Shown here piece by piece: positions 33,500-43,221 of a stretch of 64,000 bases of DNA (position 1 is the first letter of the stretch; each line of letters begins with the position of its first letter). Made by a program: the position numbers and the translations under genes. Below the pieces are notes generated by a model. The model was not told the origin of the DNA. It saw only the letters and a program-made list of their open reading frames with translations, and ran no database searches. The stretch is from Nocardioides daedukensis. Lineage in GTDB: Bacteria > Actinomycetota > Actinomycetes > Propionibacteriales > Nocardioidaceae. Where the stretch lies: positions 2,418,001-2,482,000 of the forward strand of contig NZ_JACCAA010000001.1 in assembly GCF_013408415.1 (NCBI RefSeq), read 5' to 3'.

Positions 33500-35596
33500 A
33501 TGGGCTCTCCCGCAACCACAGACGACGTACGCCGCTCCGCCCGCGACGCCGCCGAGCAGCACCTCAAGGCGCTGGTCGGCCGTGACGACGCGCAGCTGCG
33601 CGAGGACCAGTGGACCGCGATCGAGGCACTGGCCGTGGACAAGCGCCGCGCGCTGGTGGTGCAGAAGACCGGCTGGGGGAAGTCGGCGGTCTACTTCGTC
33701 GCGACAGCCCTGCTGAGGGCCGAGGGCTCCGGACCGACGGTGATCGTGTCGCCGCTGCTGGCCCTGATGCGCAACCAGATCCAGGCCGCCGAGCGGGCCG
33801 GCATCCACGCGGTGACCATCAACTCCACCAACATCGAGGACTGGAGCCGGATCGAGGAGCAGATCGCTGCAGGGCAGGTCGACGTGCTGCTGGTCAGCCC
33901 TGAGCGACTGAACAACCCCGGCTTCCGTGACGACGTGCTACCCCGACTGGCGGCGACCACCGGACTGCTCGTGGTGGACGAGGCGCACTGCATCTCCGAC
34001 TGGGGCCACGACTTCCGTCCCGACTACCGCCGGATCCGCACCATGCTCGACGACCTGCGCCCGGGCATCCCGGTGCTGGCCACCACCGCGACCGCCAACG
34101 AGCGGGTCACCCTCGACGTCGCCGAGCAGCTCGGCCAGGACGTCCTGGTCCAACGGGGCTCGCTGGACCGCGAGTCCCTGCACCTGGCCGTGGTCCGGCT
34201 CAAGACTGCCGAGCAGCGGATCGGCTGGCTGGCCGACCACCTCGGTGAGCTCGACGGCTCCGGGATCATCTATTGCCTCACCGTCGCGCAGACCCAGGAG
34301 ATCGCTGCGTTCCTGCGGGCGCGTGGTCACACGGTGGCGGCCTACTCCGGCCAGACCGAGACCACCGAGCGCGAGGCCCTTGAGGCTGACCTCAGCACCG
34401 GCCGGGTCAAGGCGCTGGTGGCGACCTCGGCGCTCGGGATGGGCTTCGACGCGACCCTCGGCTTCGTGATCAACGTGGGCGCCCCGTCCTCGCCGGTGGC
34501 CTACTACCAACAGGTCGGCCGTGCCGGTCGTGGCACGTCGCGGGCCGACGTGGTGCTGCTGCCCGCGATCGAGGACCGCGACATCTGGAAATACTTCGCC
34601 TCGCTCGCGTTCCCGCCCGAGCAGCAGGTGCGCCAGGTGCTGGAAGCGCTCTCGGCCGCGGACCGGCCGATGGGCACGCCCGCTCTGGAGACGTTCGTCG
34701 ATCTGGGCCGTTCCCGGCTCGAGATGATGCTGAAGGTGCTCGACGTCGACGGCGCCGTGCAGCGGGTCAAGGGTGGCTGGGTCGCCACCGGCGAGCCGTG
34801 GTCCTATGACGAGGACCGCTATCGCCGCGTCGCCGAGGCGCGCGAGAGCGAGCAGCAGGCGATGCTGGACTACCTGGCCACCGACACCTGCCGGATGCGC
34901 TTCCTGCGCCACCAGCTCGACGACGAGGTCGAGGTCGACTGCGGGCGCTGCGACAACTGCGGTGGCGTGAGCTTCTCCGACCAGGTCTCGGAGGCCTCGC
35001 TGGGTGAGGCGCACGAGCAGCTCACCCGACCCGGTGTCGAGCTCGCCGCGCGCAAGATGTGGCCGACCGCGCTCACCAACCTGGGCATCGACCTGAAGGG
35101 CAAGATCGCCGAGGCCCCCGCGACCGGCCGGGCGGTCGCCCGGATGACCGATCTGGGCCACGGCCAGGCACTGCGAGACCTCTTCCGCGACACCACCCCG
35201 GACGGGCCGGTGCCGGTTCCGTTGGTCCGTGCGGTGATCACCGTCCTCGAGCAGTGGCGACCGAACGCGGTCGGCATCGTCCACGTGGAGTCCCAGCGCC
35301 GCGGCCAACTCACCGCAGACTTCGCCGACGGGCTCTCGCGCTATCTCAAGATCCCGGTGGTGGGCCGGTTCGCGATCGTGGACCCGAGCATCGAACCGGG
35401 TCAGGGTGCGGCCAACTCCGCGCAGCGGGTGGCCGCGGTGCTGCGCCGCTACGAGTTGCAGGGCGACATCCCGGCCGGTCCGGTGCTCCTGCTCGACGAC
35501 CTGGTCGACACCGGCTGGACGATGACGGTTGCCGCACGGGCGCTCAGGGCCGCCGGTGCCAGCGAGGTCCTGCCGCTGGCGTTGGGCACCCGGTGA
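33500..35596 (+). CDS. RecQ-family DNA helicase with C-terminal phosphoribosyltransferase-like domain
   Basis: 698 residues. Helicase motifs: KTGWGKSAVYF (motif I, about 55-65), VDEAHCISDWGHDFRPDYRR (motif II, DEAH near 159), ATTATAN (III) and QVGRAGRGTSRAD (VI). The RecQ zinc ligands are Cys464, Cys481, Cys484 and Cys487. After about residue 560 comes a domain ending in VLLLDDLVDTGWTMTVAARA (about 660-680), the PRPP-loop signature of type I phosphoribosyltransferases. This replaces the HRDC domain of classical RecQ and is a known but little-studied actinobacterial form. It unwinds DNA in repair; what the PRTase part binds is unknown. Confidence 0.9.
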   Translation: MGSPATTDDVRRSARDAAEQHLKALVGRDDAQLREDQWTAIEALAVDKRRALVVQKTGWGKSAVYFVATALLRAEGSGPTVIVSPLLALMRNQIQAAERAGIHAVTINSTNIEDWSRIEEQIAAGQVDVLLVSPERLNNPGFRDDVLPRLAATTGLLVVDEAHCISDWGHDFRPDYRRIRTMLDDLRPGIPVLATTATANERVTLDVAEQLGQDVLVQRGSLDRESLHLAVVRLKTAEQRIGWLADHLGELDGSGIIYCLTVAQTQEIAAFLRARGHTVAAYSGQTETTEREALEADLSTGRVKALVATSALGMGFDATLGFVINVGAPSSPVAYYQQVGRAGRGTSRADVVLLPAIEDRDIWKYFASLAFPPEQQVRQVLEALSAADRPMGTPALETFVDLGRSRLEMMLKVLDVDGAVQRVKGGWVATGEPWSYDEDRYRRVAEARESEQQAMLDYLATDTCRMRFLRHQLDDEVEVDCGRCDNCGGVSFSDQVSEASLGEAHEQLTRPGVELAARKMWPTALTNLGIDLKGKIAEAPATGRAVARMTDLGHGQALRDLFRDTTPDGPVPVPLVRAVITVLEQWRPNAVGIVHVESQRRGQLTADFADGLSRYLKIPVVGRFAIVDPSIEPGQGAANSAQRVAAVLRRYELQGDIPAGPVLLLDDLVDTGWTMTVAARALRAAGASEVLPLALGTR

Positions 35597-35661
35597 GGTG
35601 AGCCCGCGGAGGTGGGCCCGTGAGGTGAATCCGGCGTGAGCAGCGCCGGGGTCCAAATGCA

Positions 35662-35705
35662 CAGCGGGTGGGATCACAGTCATCGGACTGTGATCCCACC
35701 CGCTG
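35662..35705. terminator. Strong bidirectional hairpin between recQ and the MFS gene
   Basis: A 20-bp perfect stem (CAGCGGGTGGGATCACAGTC and its inverse) with loop ATCG lies between converging genes, 65 bp after recQ and 22 bp after the MFS stop. It can end transcription from either side. Confidence 0.85.
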
Positions 35706-35727
35706 CGTGTGCCGGGTCAGGCGTTGA

Positions 35728-37335
35728 TCAGTGCGCCATCAGGACGGCCGGGTCGACCGGCTCCTCCGGGGGCTTGCGCGGCAGGAAGAACGCCGGGATC
35801 AGCACGCAACCGACGAGGACCGTGGCGACCACGAAGACCGTCGCGAACGACGACGCCATGTCGGCCGGGACCTGCGCCATCAGCGCCTGGAACTTCTCCG
35901 GGACGATGTCCCGCTCGGCCAGGAACGCCAGGAAGCGATCCGTGCCGCCGGCGATGTCCTTCTCGCCCACGCCGGCCTCGTCGAGGTCACGGGCGAGCTT
36001 CACCGAGGCATGGCTCTGCATCTCGTTGGTGAGGATCACCGAGAACAGGGCGGTGCCGATCGAGGCGGCGACCTGCTGGGTGATGTTCAGCAGGGTCGAG
36101 CCACGTGCGGTGTTGTGCGCGGTGAGCGTGGCCAGCGCCGAGCTCATGATCGGCATCATCGTCGATCCCATGCCCAGGCCCATCACGAAGAGCGAGCCGA
36201 GGATGTAGGCGTACGACGTGTTCTCGTCGACCATGGTGAACATCCCCATGCCGAGGGTGACCAGCAGGATGCCGACCAGCACCACCTTGCCGGGGCCCCT
36301 CTTGTCGGCCAGGAGGCCGGCGATCGGCATGGTGATCATCGCGCCCACGCCCTGCGGGGCGAGCAGCAGACCGGCCTTGAGCGCGGTCTCACCGCGCACC
36401 TGCTGGAAGTAGAGCGGGAACAGCAGGCTGGCACCGAAGAACGCGATCGCGAAGAGCATCATCGCGATCACTGCCACGGTCAGGTTGCGGTTGACGAACA
36501 GGCGCAGCTCGATCAGCGGGTGCTTGTTCTTGACGCTCAGCGCCCAGGGCACGAAGGCGACGATCAGCAACAGGCCGATGATCGCGGGTGCGAGCACCTC
36601 CGCGTGCCACAGTGAGCCGTGCTCGGGGATCGAGGAGACACCGTAGAGGAACGCTGCCAGACCGGGGGAGAGCAGGATCATGCCCAGCCAGTCGAAGGTC
36701 TCCGAGGGCTCGACGTTGTCCTTGGGCAGGACCAGGAATGCGTAGACGAAACCGATCAGGCCGATCGGCAGGTTGATCAGGAAGATCCAGTGCCACGAGG
36801 CGACGTCGATCAGCCAGCCGCCGAGGATCGGGCCGAAGATCGGGCCGAGGAGCATCGGGATGCCCATGATCGCCATCACTCGGCCGACCCGGTGCGGGCC
36901 CGCGGCGTGGGTCAGGATGGTCATGCCAAGCGGCATCAGCATGCCGCCGCCGAGGCCCTGCAGCACGCGATAGATCACCAGCTGGTCCAGCCCGGTGGCG
37001 GTCGCACAGAGCACTGATCCCGCGGTGAACAGGCCGACCGCGATCAGGTAGAGCCGCTTGGTGCCGAACCGGTCGGCAGCCCAACCGGTCAACGGGATCA
37101 CCGAGGCCAGGGCCAGGGTGTAGCCGGTCATCGTCCAGGCGACCTCGGCCGAGGTCGCGTTGAAGTCGTTCTGGAAGGTCTCGAGCGCGACGGAGACGAC
37201 GGTGATGTCGAGGATCGACATGATGCCGCCGAGGACGACGACCCCGGCGACCATCAGGACTGATCTGTCCAGCTTTTCGTCATCGGGCGCACTGCCGGTG
37301 GGCCGGCCCGGTTCTGCGGTAGTTGTATTTGGCAC
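35728..37335 (-). CDS. DHA2-family (EmrB/QacA) MFS efflux transporter
   Basis: 535 residues, 14 membrane helices. GGIMSILDITVVSVALETFQ is the helix 1 signature of DHA2 drug:proton antiporters (motif D1), GWAADRFGTKRLYLI is motif A, and LQGLGGGMLMPLGMTILTH plus GPIFGPILGGWLID are motifs B and C. It exports drugs or other amphiphiles. The GTG at 37335 lies 6 bases from a TAGGCT box (37342-37347), which supports that start and suggests a leaderless mRNA. No dedicated regulator adjoins it. Confidence 0.9.
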   Translation of the reverse strand: MPNTTTAEPGRPTGSAPDDEKLDRSVLMVAGVVVLGGIMSILDITVVSVALETFQNDFNATSAEVAWTMTGYTLALASVIPLTGWAADRFGTKRLYLIAVGLFTAGSVLCATATGLDQLVIYRVLQGLGGGMLMPLGMTILTHAAGPHRVGRVMAIMGIPMLLGPIFGPILGGWLIDVASWHWIFLINLPIGLIGFVYAFLVLPKDNVEPSETFDWLGMILLSPGLAAFLYGVSSIPEHGSLWHAEVLAPAIIGLLLIVAFVPWALSVKNKHPLIELRLFVNRNLTVAVIAMMLFAIAFFGASLLFPLYFQQVRGETALKAGLLLAPQGVGAMITMPIAGLLADKRGPGKVVLVGILLVTLGMGMFTMVDENTSYAYILGSLFVMGLGMGSTMMPIMSSALATLTAHNTARGSTLLNITQQVAASIGTALFSVILTNEMQSHASVKLARDLDEAGVGEKDIAGGTDRFLAFLAERDIVPEKFQALMAQVPADMASSFATVFVVATVLVGCVLIPAFFLPRKPPEEPVDPAVLMAH

Positions 37336-37410
37336 CCGCAGAGCCTAGAGAATCAACCCACCCCGGCGCACCCTACTTTCGACTAGCGCGAGTGTGTCCT
37401 GCCCCACCGT

Positions 37411-37443
37411 CAGCCCACAATCAGCCCACAGCCAGCCCACCGG
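37411..37443. repeat. Three 11-bp tandem units
   Basis: CAGCCCACAAT, CAGCCCACAGC and CAGCCCACCGG run head to tail from 37411, just after the end of the minus-strand gpx gene. No function is apparent. The rest of the 114-bp gap holds only the MFS promoter. Confidence 0.6.
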
Positions 37444-37449
37444 GACCGG

Positions 37450-37938
37450 TCAGCCGACCAGGGTCTTCACCGCATCGACGATCTGGGGGTCGTCGGGGGT
37501 CACCGCCGGACGGAAGCGGGAGATCACGGTGCCGTCTCCGGCGATCAGGAACTTCTCGAAGTTCCACTGCACGTCACCCGCCTCACCGTCCTGATCGGGC
37601 GTGGCGACCAGCTCGGCATAGATCTCGTGGGCGTCGTCTCCGTTGACCTCGATCTTCTCGGTCATCGGGAAGCTCACCCCATAGCTGGCGGAGCAGAACT
37701 CGGCGATCTCCTCCGCGGTGCCGGGCTCCTGGCCCATGAACTGGTTGCAGGGCAGGCCGACGACGGTGAAGCCGCGGTCGGCGTACTCCTCGTGCAACTG
37801 CTCCAGGGCGGTGTATTGCGGGGTGAGGCCACACTTGGAGGCGACGTTGACCAGCAGGGCGGGCTTGCCACCGGTGATCTCGCCGAGCGTTGCCGGGGTG
37901 CCGTCGAGGCGGGCGATGGACATGTCGAGGATGCTCAT
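37450..37938 (-). CDS. Glutathione peroxidase family (thiol-dependent peroxidase)
   Basis: 162 residues. The catalytic cysteine is Cys36 in NVASKCGLTPQY; GLPCNQFMGQEPG supplies Gln66 and the possible resolving Cys64, and WNFEKFLI the conserved Trp/Asn. Bacterial members of this type usually take electrons from thioredoxin. A TATGCT box at 37945-37950, 6 bases before the ATG, fixes the start. It complements tpx, 4 kb away. Confidence 0.92.
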   Translation of the reverse strand: MSILDMSIARLDGTPATLGEITGGKPALLVNVASKCGLTPQYTALEQLHEEYADRGFTVVGLPCNQFMGQEPGTAEEIAEFCSASYGVSFPMTEKIEVNGDDAHEIYAELVATPDQDGEAGDVQWNFEKFLIAGDGTVISRFRPAVTPDDPQIVDAVKTLVG

Positions 37939-38041
37939 GCAGCGAGCATAGGGAAGTGCCCGAAGCGCCATGCTTGGATCCGGGCCCGGTGGGTCGCCTG
38001 GTGACGTAGGGTGCGGTGCGACTCACTTGGGGGGTTCACAC

Positions 38042-39739
38042 ATGCGCACGAAGCGATCCGGAATCGTCCTGACCCTGGCCACCGTGCTGGCCGTGACGTT
38101 GCTCGATGTCGGCGGCACCGCGAACGCGGACCCGCAGGGCGACGAACCCCCGACGATGGCGGAGAAGAAACTCGCCGAGGAGCTCTCCTCCGAGTCGTTG
38201 CAGACCGAGGAACAGCCGGTCCAGGAGATCGAGCAGCTCTCCGCCGCACGCAAGGCTGCGGCCGCCAAGGAAGTGCGACTGACCAGCAACGGCGCCTGGT
38301 CCTGGTACATGGACCCTCGCGTCTTGGAGAGCAGCCGGGCCACCTATCTCGGCTATGTGGCCCGCAGCGGCTCGGTGATGCTGACCTCGGTGCGCCACTC
38401 CGACGCCCTGATGACCACGACCACGCTGCGCGCACGCCAGGAGCGCGATGACCACAACGCGCCGGCCCTGGTCCAGACACCGGGCCGCAAGATCGTCGCG
38501 TTCTGGGCGGGCCACGCGTTGGCTCCGGTGCGCTACCGGATCTCCCGGGGCGCCGACGACATCTCGGCAATGAGCGCGACCAGGAGCCTGAAGGGCTCGG
38601 GCCTGGAGAACGCCCCGGCGACCTATGTCCAGGCCTTCTACCTGCGCGGCTCCGGGCGGCCCTACCACCTGCTCACCCGGCGTGACTCGGACCGGATGTG
38701 GATGCTCACCACGAGCAAGGACCTGCGCACCTGGAGCAAGGCCGTCGAGGTGATCAAGCGGCCCAGCTGGAACGTCGACACCTGGCCCTACGTCGAGGCG
38801 ACCTCTGATGGGTGGCGCCGGATCCACCTGACGATGACCGACGGACACCCCTCCAACGACGTGGACACCTCGCTGTTCCACATGTACTACCGCACCGACG
38901 ACCACACCCTGCGTCGCAGCAGCGGCTCGGTGATCACCACGCTGAGTGCCACCCGGCAACGCCCGGCCAACCCGCGCCTGGGCACCACGATCTACAACGG
39001 ACGCAGCATCGACGGACGGGTCCGGGTCTATGACGTGGCGCTGGCCGACGGCCGGCCCGCCGTCGTGTTCACCACGATCGACCGCAGCGTCTCGGCGCGG
39101 ACCTACACCCACAAGTGGTCCCGGCTGGGCTACGACGGACGGTGGAAGACCTACACCCTGGCTCGGCGCCGGGGATCGCCGCGTGGGTTGGCGATCGACA
39201 GCGGGGACGGCTACAAGGTCCACCTGGTCAACGGTGTCGGCGGCGACGACCAGGTGCACGAGCTGAACACGCCCGACCACGGACGCACCTGGACCGCGAC
39301 GCCGATCTCGGGCGCGGCCTCCGACCTGCGCAACCCGACCAGTCCGTGGGGTGCAGCGCAGAAGTTCAGCGTGTTGTGGATGAAGGGGCGCTACGACGGG
39401 TTCCGCGACTTCCGCACCGGGATCCGGGGCAGCACCACCGGCCACATCCCGATCACGCTCGGGTTGAGCGTGCCCAGTGATTGGCGCCGTACCGGCCGGG
39501 TCACCGGCATCGCCCGGCAAGGCATCGGTGGCCCCCGGGAGGCGTGGCTGAAGGTCTGGCTGCTGGTCAAGGAGCCGGGCGGGAAGCAGCGCTGGGTGCG
39601 CTCGGCGACGACCTCGAGCACCGGCCGGGTCAGCGTCCCGGTCAACCGGTTCTACAAGCGGGGCACCACGCTCCGGCTCTACACGAGCGGCGACGCGGAG
39701 CGCGGAGCGGCGTACTCCTCGGTCTTCACCGTGCGCTGA
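38042..39739 (+). CDS. Secreted BNR-repeat beta-propeller protein (BNR_4-like)
   Basis: 565 residues with a cleavable signal peptide (MRTKRSGIVLTLATVLAVTL, cleavage after GTANA). A charged, coiled-coil-prone segment (about 35-75) precedes the propeller. NGAWSWYMDPRVLESSRATY and the following GYVARSGSVMLTSVRHSD match the first blade of BNR_4 proteins, several of which are polysaccharide lyases or glycosidases. A C-terminal domain of about 90 residues (RTGRVTGIARQGIGGPREAW) looks like an immunoglobulin-like fold. Activity is unproved. The long leader between a TAGGGT box (38007) and the ATG suggests an ordinary, not leaderless, mRNA. Confidence 0.75.
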   Translation: MRTKRSGIVLTLATVLAVTLLDVGGTANADPQGDEPPTMAEKKLAEELSSESLQTEEQPVQEIEQLSAARKAAAAKEVRLTSNGAWSWYMDPRVLESSRATYLGYVARSGSVMLTSVRHSDALMTTTTLRARQERDDHNAPALVQTPGRKIVAFWAGHALAPVRYRISRGADDISAMSATRSLKGSGLENAPATYVQAFYLRGSGRPYHLLTRRDSDRMWMLTTSKDLRTWSKAVEVIKRPSWNVDTWPYVEATSDGWRRIHLTMTDGHPSNDVDTSLFHMYYRTDDHTLRRSSGSVITTLSATRQRPANPRLGTTIYNGRSIDGRVRVYDVALADGRPAVVFTTIDRSVSARTYTHKWSRLGYDGRWKTYTLARRRGSPRGLAIDSGDGYKVHLVNGVGGDDQVHELNTPDHGRTWTATPISGAASDLRNPTSPWGAAQKFSVLWMKGRYDGFRDFRTGIRGSTTGHIPITLGLSVPSDWRRTGRVTGIARQGIGGPREAWLKVWLLVKEPGGKQRWVRSATTSSTGRVSVPVNRFYKRGTTLRLYTSGDAERGAAYSSVFTVR

Positions 39740-39774
39740 ATGGGGTTGTCGCAGGGCCGGGCTAGGTTCACAGG

Positions 39775-42510
39775 GTGAGTTTCATCCCCGTCACCGGCCC
39801 GGCCACCTTCCATCCCGCCAGCCCGGCCGGGGAGAGCGTGGTCGAGTTCAGCGACGAACGGCGCACGGTGAGCCTGCCGATCCGCGCAGCCCTGCCCACG
39901 CTGACCAAGTCCCGCGGCCGCGACGACGTCCACCCGACGGTGTCGTTGCTCAGTGGCGCCGCACTGATGGGCATGCAGTTCGTCGCCGACGGCAAGCTCG
40001 AGCCGTCGCCCGAGGCGGGCTGGCGGATCACGCCGCTCTCCCGGGAGGACACCGAACGGGTGGTCCTGCTCGCCCGCTCGCCCGCACACGCCGAGGTCGA
40101 CGACGCCGAGACCATGGTGCGCGGGATGCTCGACGCCGTCGCGGACGCTCTGCCCCGCTCGGCGCCGTCGGCCGTACGTCGTCCCGCCGCGGCCCCGCTG
40201 CGGCGCGGTGGCCGGTCCGAGAGGTTGGCGTCGAAACCGTTCTCGGCCAGCCTGCAGTCGCGGCTCGCCAAGCACCTCGAGCCGGACGACCGGCCGCACC
40301 TGGTCACCCTGAGCCTGCGGATGGAGGCCGACGAGGGCGAGCTGCTCGGCGGCTGCGTGCGGCTGGTGCTCCAGGTGCACGACGAGCTGAACCGACTGCA
40401 CTTCGCCGAGGCCGCCCTGCTGTGGACCGAGTCCGGCCCCGATGCGGCGCACGGCTTCGGTGACCGGGCGCGGATGCATGCCACGATCGCGCTCCGCGCC
40501 GCCGCGCAGGCGTGGCCGGTGCTGGAGCGGCTGCTCGAGCTGGAGGTGCCCGACGAGATCACCCTCGACGCCGTCGAGCTGGCCTCCCTGCTCGATGACG
40601 GGGTCGAGGCACTGCGCGGGTGCGGCGTGGACGTGCTGTGGCCCAGGAGCCTGCAGGGAGCGCTGACCAGCGACGCCGTGCTCGACGCGTCCTCGGCCAA
40701 GGAGCGTGCGCGCGGCTCGAAGCAGGAGGAGCCCCTGGTCGACGGCCTCTTCGGCACCGAGGGCCTGTTCTCGTTCAAGTGGCAGCTCGCCATCAACGGC
40801 GATCCCCTCACCGAGGACGAGATGGAGCAGCTGGCCAGCGCGACGCGGCCGATCATCCGGCTGCGGGACAACTGGATCCTGATCGACACCGACACGGCCC
40901 GGCGCGCCAAGAAGCGCCTGATCCGCACCGTCAAGCCGGCCCAAGCGCTGGCCGCGACCCTGACCGGCGTGGTCGAGGTCGCCGAGCAGGACACCAAGGT
41001 CATCGTCGGCGCCAGCCTGCTCAAGGTCCGCGAACAGCTGAGGACCGCGGCGACGCGGGAGCCGATGGCCGTTCCGGCCGCCTTGCAGGCCCAGCTGCGC
41101 GACTACCAGAAGCACGGACTGACCTGGCTGGCCGAGATGACGTCACTGGGACTGGGGTGCTGCCTGGCCGACGACATGGGCCTGGGCAAGACCATCACCG
41201 TGATCGCCCTGCACCTGCACCGGCTCGAGGCCGGGCTGACCTCCGGACGGCCGACGCTGGTGGTCTGTCCCGCCTCCCTTCTGGGCAACTGGGAGGCCGA
41301 GATCCGGCGGTTCGCCCCCGGCACCCCGGTCCGTCGCTTCCACGGCAACCAGCGCTCGCTCGAGGACCTGGGCCCCGGCTTCGTGCTGACCACCTACGGC
41401 ACGATGCGCTCGGATGCGGCCTCCGCAGGCGCCCATGCGCTGAAGTCGATCACCTGGGACCTGGTCGTGGCCGACGAGGCGCAGCACATCAAGAACCCGG
41501 CATCCTCCACGGCCAAGGCGCTGCGGACCATCGAGGCGCACGCCAGGATCGCGCTCTCGGGCACCCCGGTGGAGAACAACCTGACCGAGCTGTGGGCGAT
41601 CCTGGACTGGGCGGTGCCAGGTCTGCTGGGCTCGCGCAACGCGTTCCGCAAGGTGTGGGCGGCGCCGATCGAGTCCGGTCACTGGCCGGCGAAGGCGAGC
41701 CAGTTCGCCGACCTGATCGAGCCGTTCCTGCTGCGCCGACGCAAGTCGGACCCGGGGATCGCACCGGAGCTGCCGGCCAAGACCGAGACCGACCACCCGC
41801 TGGCACTGACCCGCGAGCAGACCGTGCTCTACGAGACCCTGGTGCGTGAGTCGATGGAGCGCATCGAGCGGGCCGACGAGCACGCCCGCCGCGGCCTGGT
41901 GCTCGCACTGCTGACGGGGCTGAAGCAGATCTGCAACCACCCTGCGCACTACCTCAAGCAGGGCGGCGGCCGGCTGGCCGGCCGCTCGGAGAAGCTGGAC
42001 CTGCTCGACGAGCTGCTCGGCACGGTCTTGGCGGAGGACGGCGCGGTCCTGGTCTTCACCCAATACGTCGCGATGGCCCGGCTGCTCTCCGAGCACCTGG
42101 TCACCGCCGGGGTGGACCACCAGCTCCTGCACGGCGGCACCCCGGTCCGTGAGCGCGAGGCGATGGTGGCCTCCTTCCAGGCCGGCGAGGTGCCGGTCTT
42201 CCTGCTCTCGCTCAAGGCCGGCGGCACCGGGCTCAACCTGACCGCCGCCGACCACGTCGTCCACTTCGACCGGTGGTGGAACCCGGCGGTCGAGGAACAG
42301 GCCACCGACCGTGCCTACCGGATCGGCCAGACCCGACCGGTGCAGGTGCACCGGCTGATCACCCAGGGCACCATCGAGGAACGCATCGCCGAGCTGCTCA
42401 CCCGCAAGCGCGCGATCGCCGACTCGGTGCTGGCTCGCGGCGAGGCCGGCCTGACCGAGCTCGACGACTCCGAGCTCCGTGACCTGGTGACGCTGCGACG
42501 GAGAGACTGA
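39775..42510 (+). CDS. SNF2/HepA-family DNA translocase (DEAD/DEAH helicase)
   Basis: 911 residues. The C-terminal 450 residues contain all Swi2/Snf2 motifs: DDMGLGKTITVIALHLH (I, about 463-480), DEAQHIKNP (II, near 567), LSGTPVENNLTELW (III), VFTQYVAMARLL (IV) and DRAYRIGQTRPVQVHRLITQ (VI). The N-terminal 400 residues match the SNF2-associated region of bacterial relatives. It moves along DNA, remodelling protein-DNA complexes. The GTG start lies 6 bases after TAGGTT (39763-39768). The next gene, a SWIM protein, overlaps the stop, so the two act together. Confidence 0.93.
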   Translation: MSFIPVTGPATFHPASPAGESVVEFSDERRTVSLPIRAALPTLTKSRGRDDVHPTVSLLSGAALMGMQFVADGKLEPSPEAGWRITPLSREDTERVVLLARSPAHAEVDDAETMVRGMLDAVADALPRSAPSAVRRPAAAPLRRGGRSERLASKPFSASLQSRLAKHLEPDDRPHLVTLSLRMEADEGELLGGCVRLVLQVHDELNRLHFAEAALLWTESGPDAAHGFGDRARMHATIALRAAAQAWPVLERLLELEVPDEITLDAVELASLLDDGVEALRGCGVDVLWPRSLQGALTSDAVLDASSAKERARGSKQEEPLVDGLFGTEGLFSFKWQLAINGDPLTEDEMEQLASATRPIIRLRDNWILIDTDTARRAKKRLIRTVKPAQALAATLTGVVEVAEQDTKVIVGASLLKVREQLRTAATREPMAVPAALQAQLRDYQKHGLTWLAEMTSLGLGCCLADDMGLGKTITVIALHLHRLEAGLTSGRPTLVVCPASLLGNWEAEIRRFAPGTPVRRFHGNQRSLEDLGPGFVLTTYGTMRSDAASAGAHALKSITWDLVVADEAQHIKNPASSTAKALRTIEAHARIALSGTPVENNLTELWAILDWAVPGLLGSRNAFRKVWAAPIESGHWPAKASQFADLIEPFLLRRRKSDPGIAPELPAKTETDHPLALTREQTVLYETLVRESMERIERADEHARRGLVLALLTGLKQICNHPAHYLKQGGGRLAGRSEKLDLLDELLGTVLAEDGAVLVFTQYVAMARLLSEHLVTAGVDHQLLHGGTPVREREAMVASFQAGEVPVFLLSLKAGGTGLNLTAADHVVHFDRWWNPAVEEQATDRAYRIGQTRPVQVHRLITQGTIEERIAELLTRKRAIADSVLARGEAGLTELDDSELRDLVTLRRRD

Positions 42511-43211
42511 TGGGTGCGGTGACCCATCCCCGGTTCGCGCCCCGGCGCGGATCGAGACCGATGCCGTGGTGGAGCAAGGCGTGGTCGCGCGCCGTCGAGG
42601 AGGCGGCGTACCACCAGGACGAGCTGCGCACCGGGCGGGCGTTGGCCCGCCGCGGTGCGGTCGGCTCGATCACCGTGGGATCGGGCTCGCTGGTCGCCGC
42701 GGTCACCGAGGGTGACGACGCCTGGACGGTGCAGGTCACCGTCCCGGTGCTGGGCGAGGAGGCGATCGCGATCCTGGTCGAGTTGGTGGCCGCCGAGTCG
42801 GGACGCATCGCCGAGCTGGCGGCGGGCCAGCTGCCGCACCAGCTGATCGAGGACGCGGAGGACTCCGGCGTCGAGCTGTTGCCCTACGGCTCCGAGCTGG
42901 CTGCCGAGTGCTCGTGCCAAGCCTGGGCGCAACCGTGCGTGCACGGCCTCGCGGTGCTGACCCAGTTCACCTGGCTGATCAATGACGACCCGTTCCAGCT
43001 GCTGCTCCTGCGTGGTCTCGCCAAGGAGACGCTACTGGCGCGACTGCATCGGCGCTCCGTGGCGGCGGCAGGCCCATCCGCAGACGCAGGCGCAGCTGGG
43101 GAGGGGGCCGAGGACGAGGCCGACGTGGACGCGGCGTACGACGCTGCGGTGCGCGCGGCCCGGATCCTCCAGGTGATCGAGTCCGGCGGGGACCCGGACC
43201 ACCTGTTCTGA
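42510..43211 (+). CDS. SWIM zinc-finger protein, partner of the SNF2 helicase
   Basis: 233 residues. The SWIM motif CxCxnCxH is AECSCQAWAQPCVHGLAVL, near residues 130-148. SWIM domains bind DNA or proteins and are often fused to bacterial SNF2 ATPases; here the domain is a separate protein whose ATG overlaps the helicase stop (TGATG). An acidic, alanine-rich stretch follows (around 190-215). It probably forms a complex with the helicase. Confidence 0.88.
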   Translation: MGAVTHPRFAPRRGSRPMPWWSKAWSRAVEEAAYHQDELRTGRALARRGAVGSITVGSGSLVAAVTEGDDAWTVQVTVPVLGEEAIAILVELVAAESGRIAELAAGQLPHQLIEDAEDSGVELLPYGSELAAECSCQAWAQPCVHGLAVLTQFTWLINDDPFQLLLLRGLAKETLLARLHRRSVAAAGPSADAGAAGEGAEDEADVDAAYDAAVRAARILQVIESGGDPDHLF

Positions 43212-43221
43212 GCCGGGCCGG

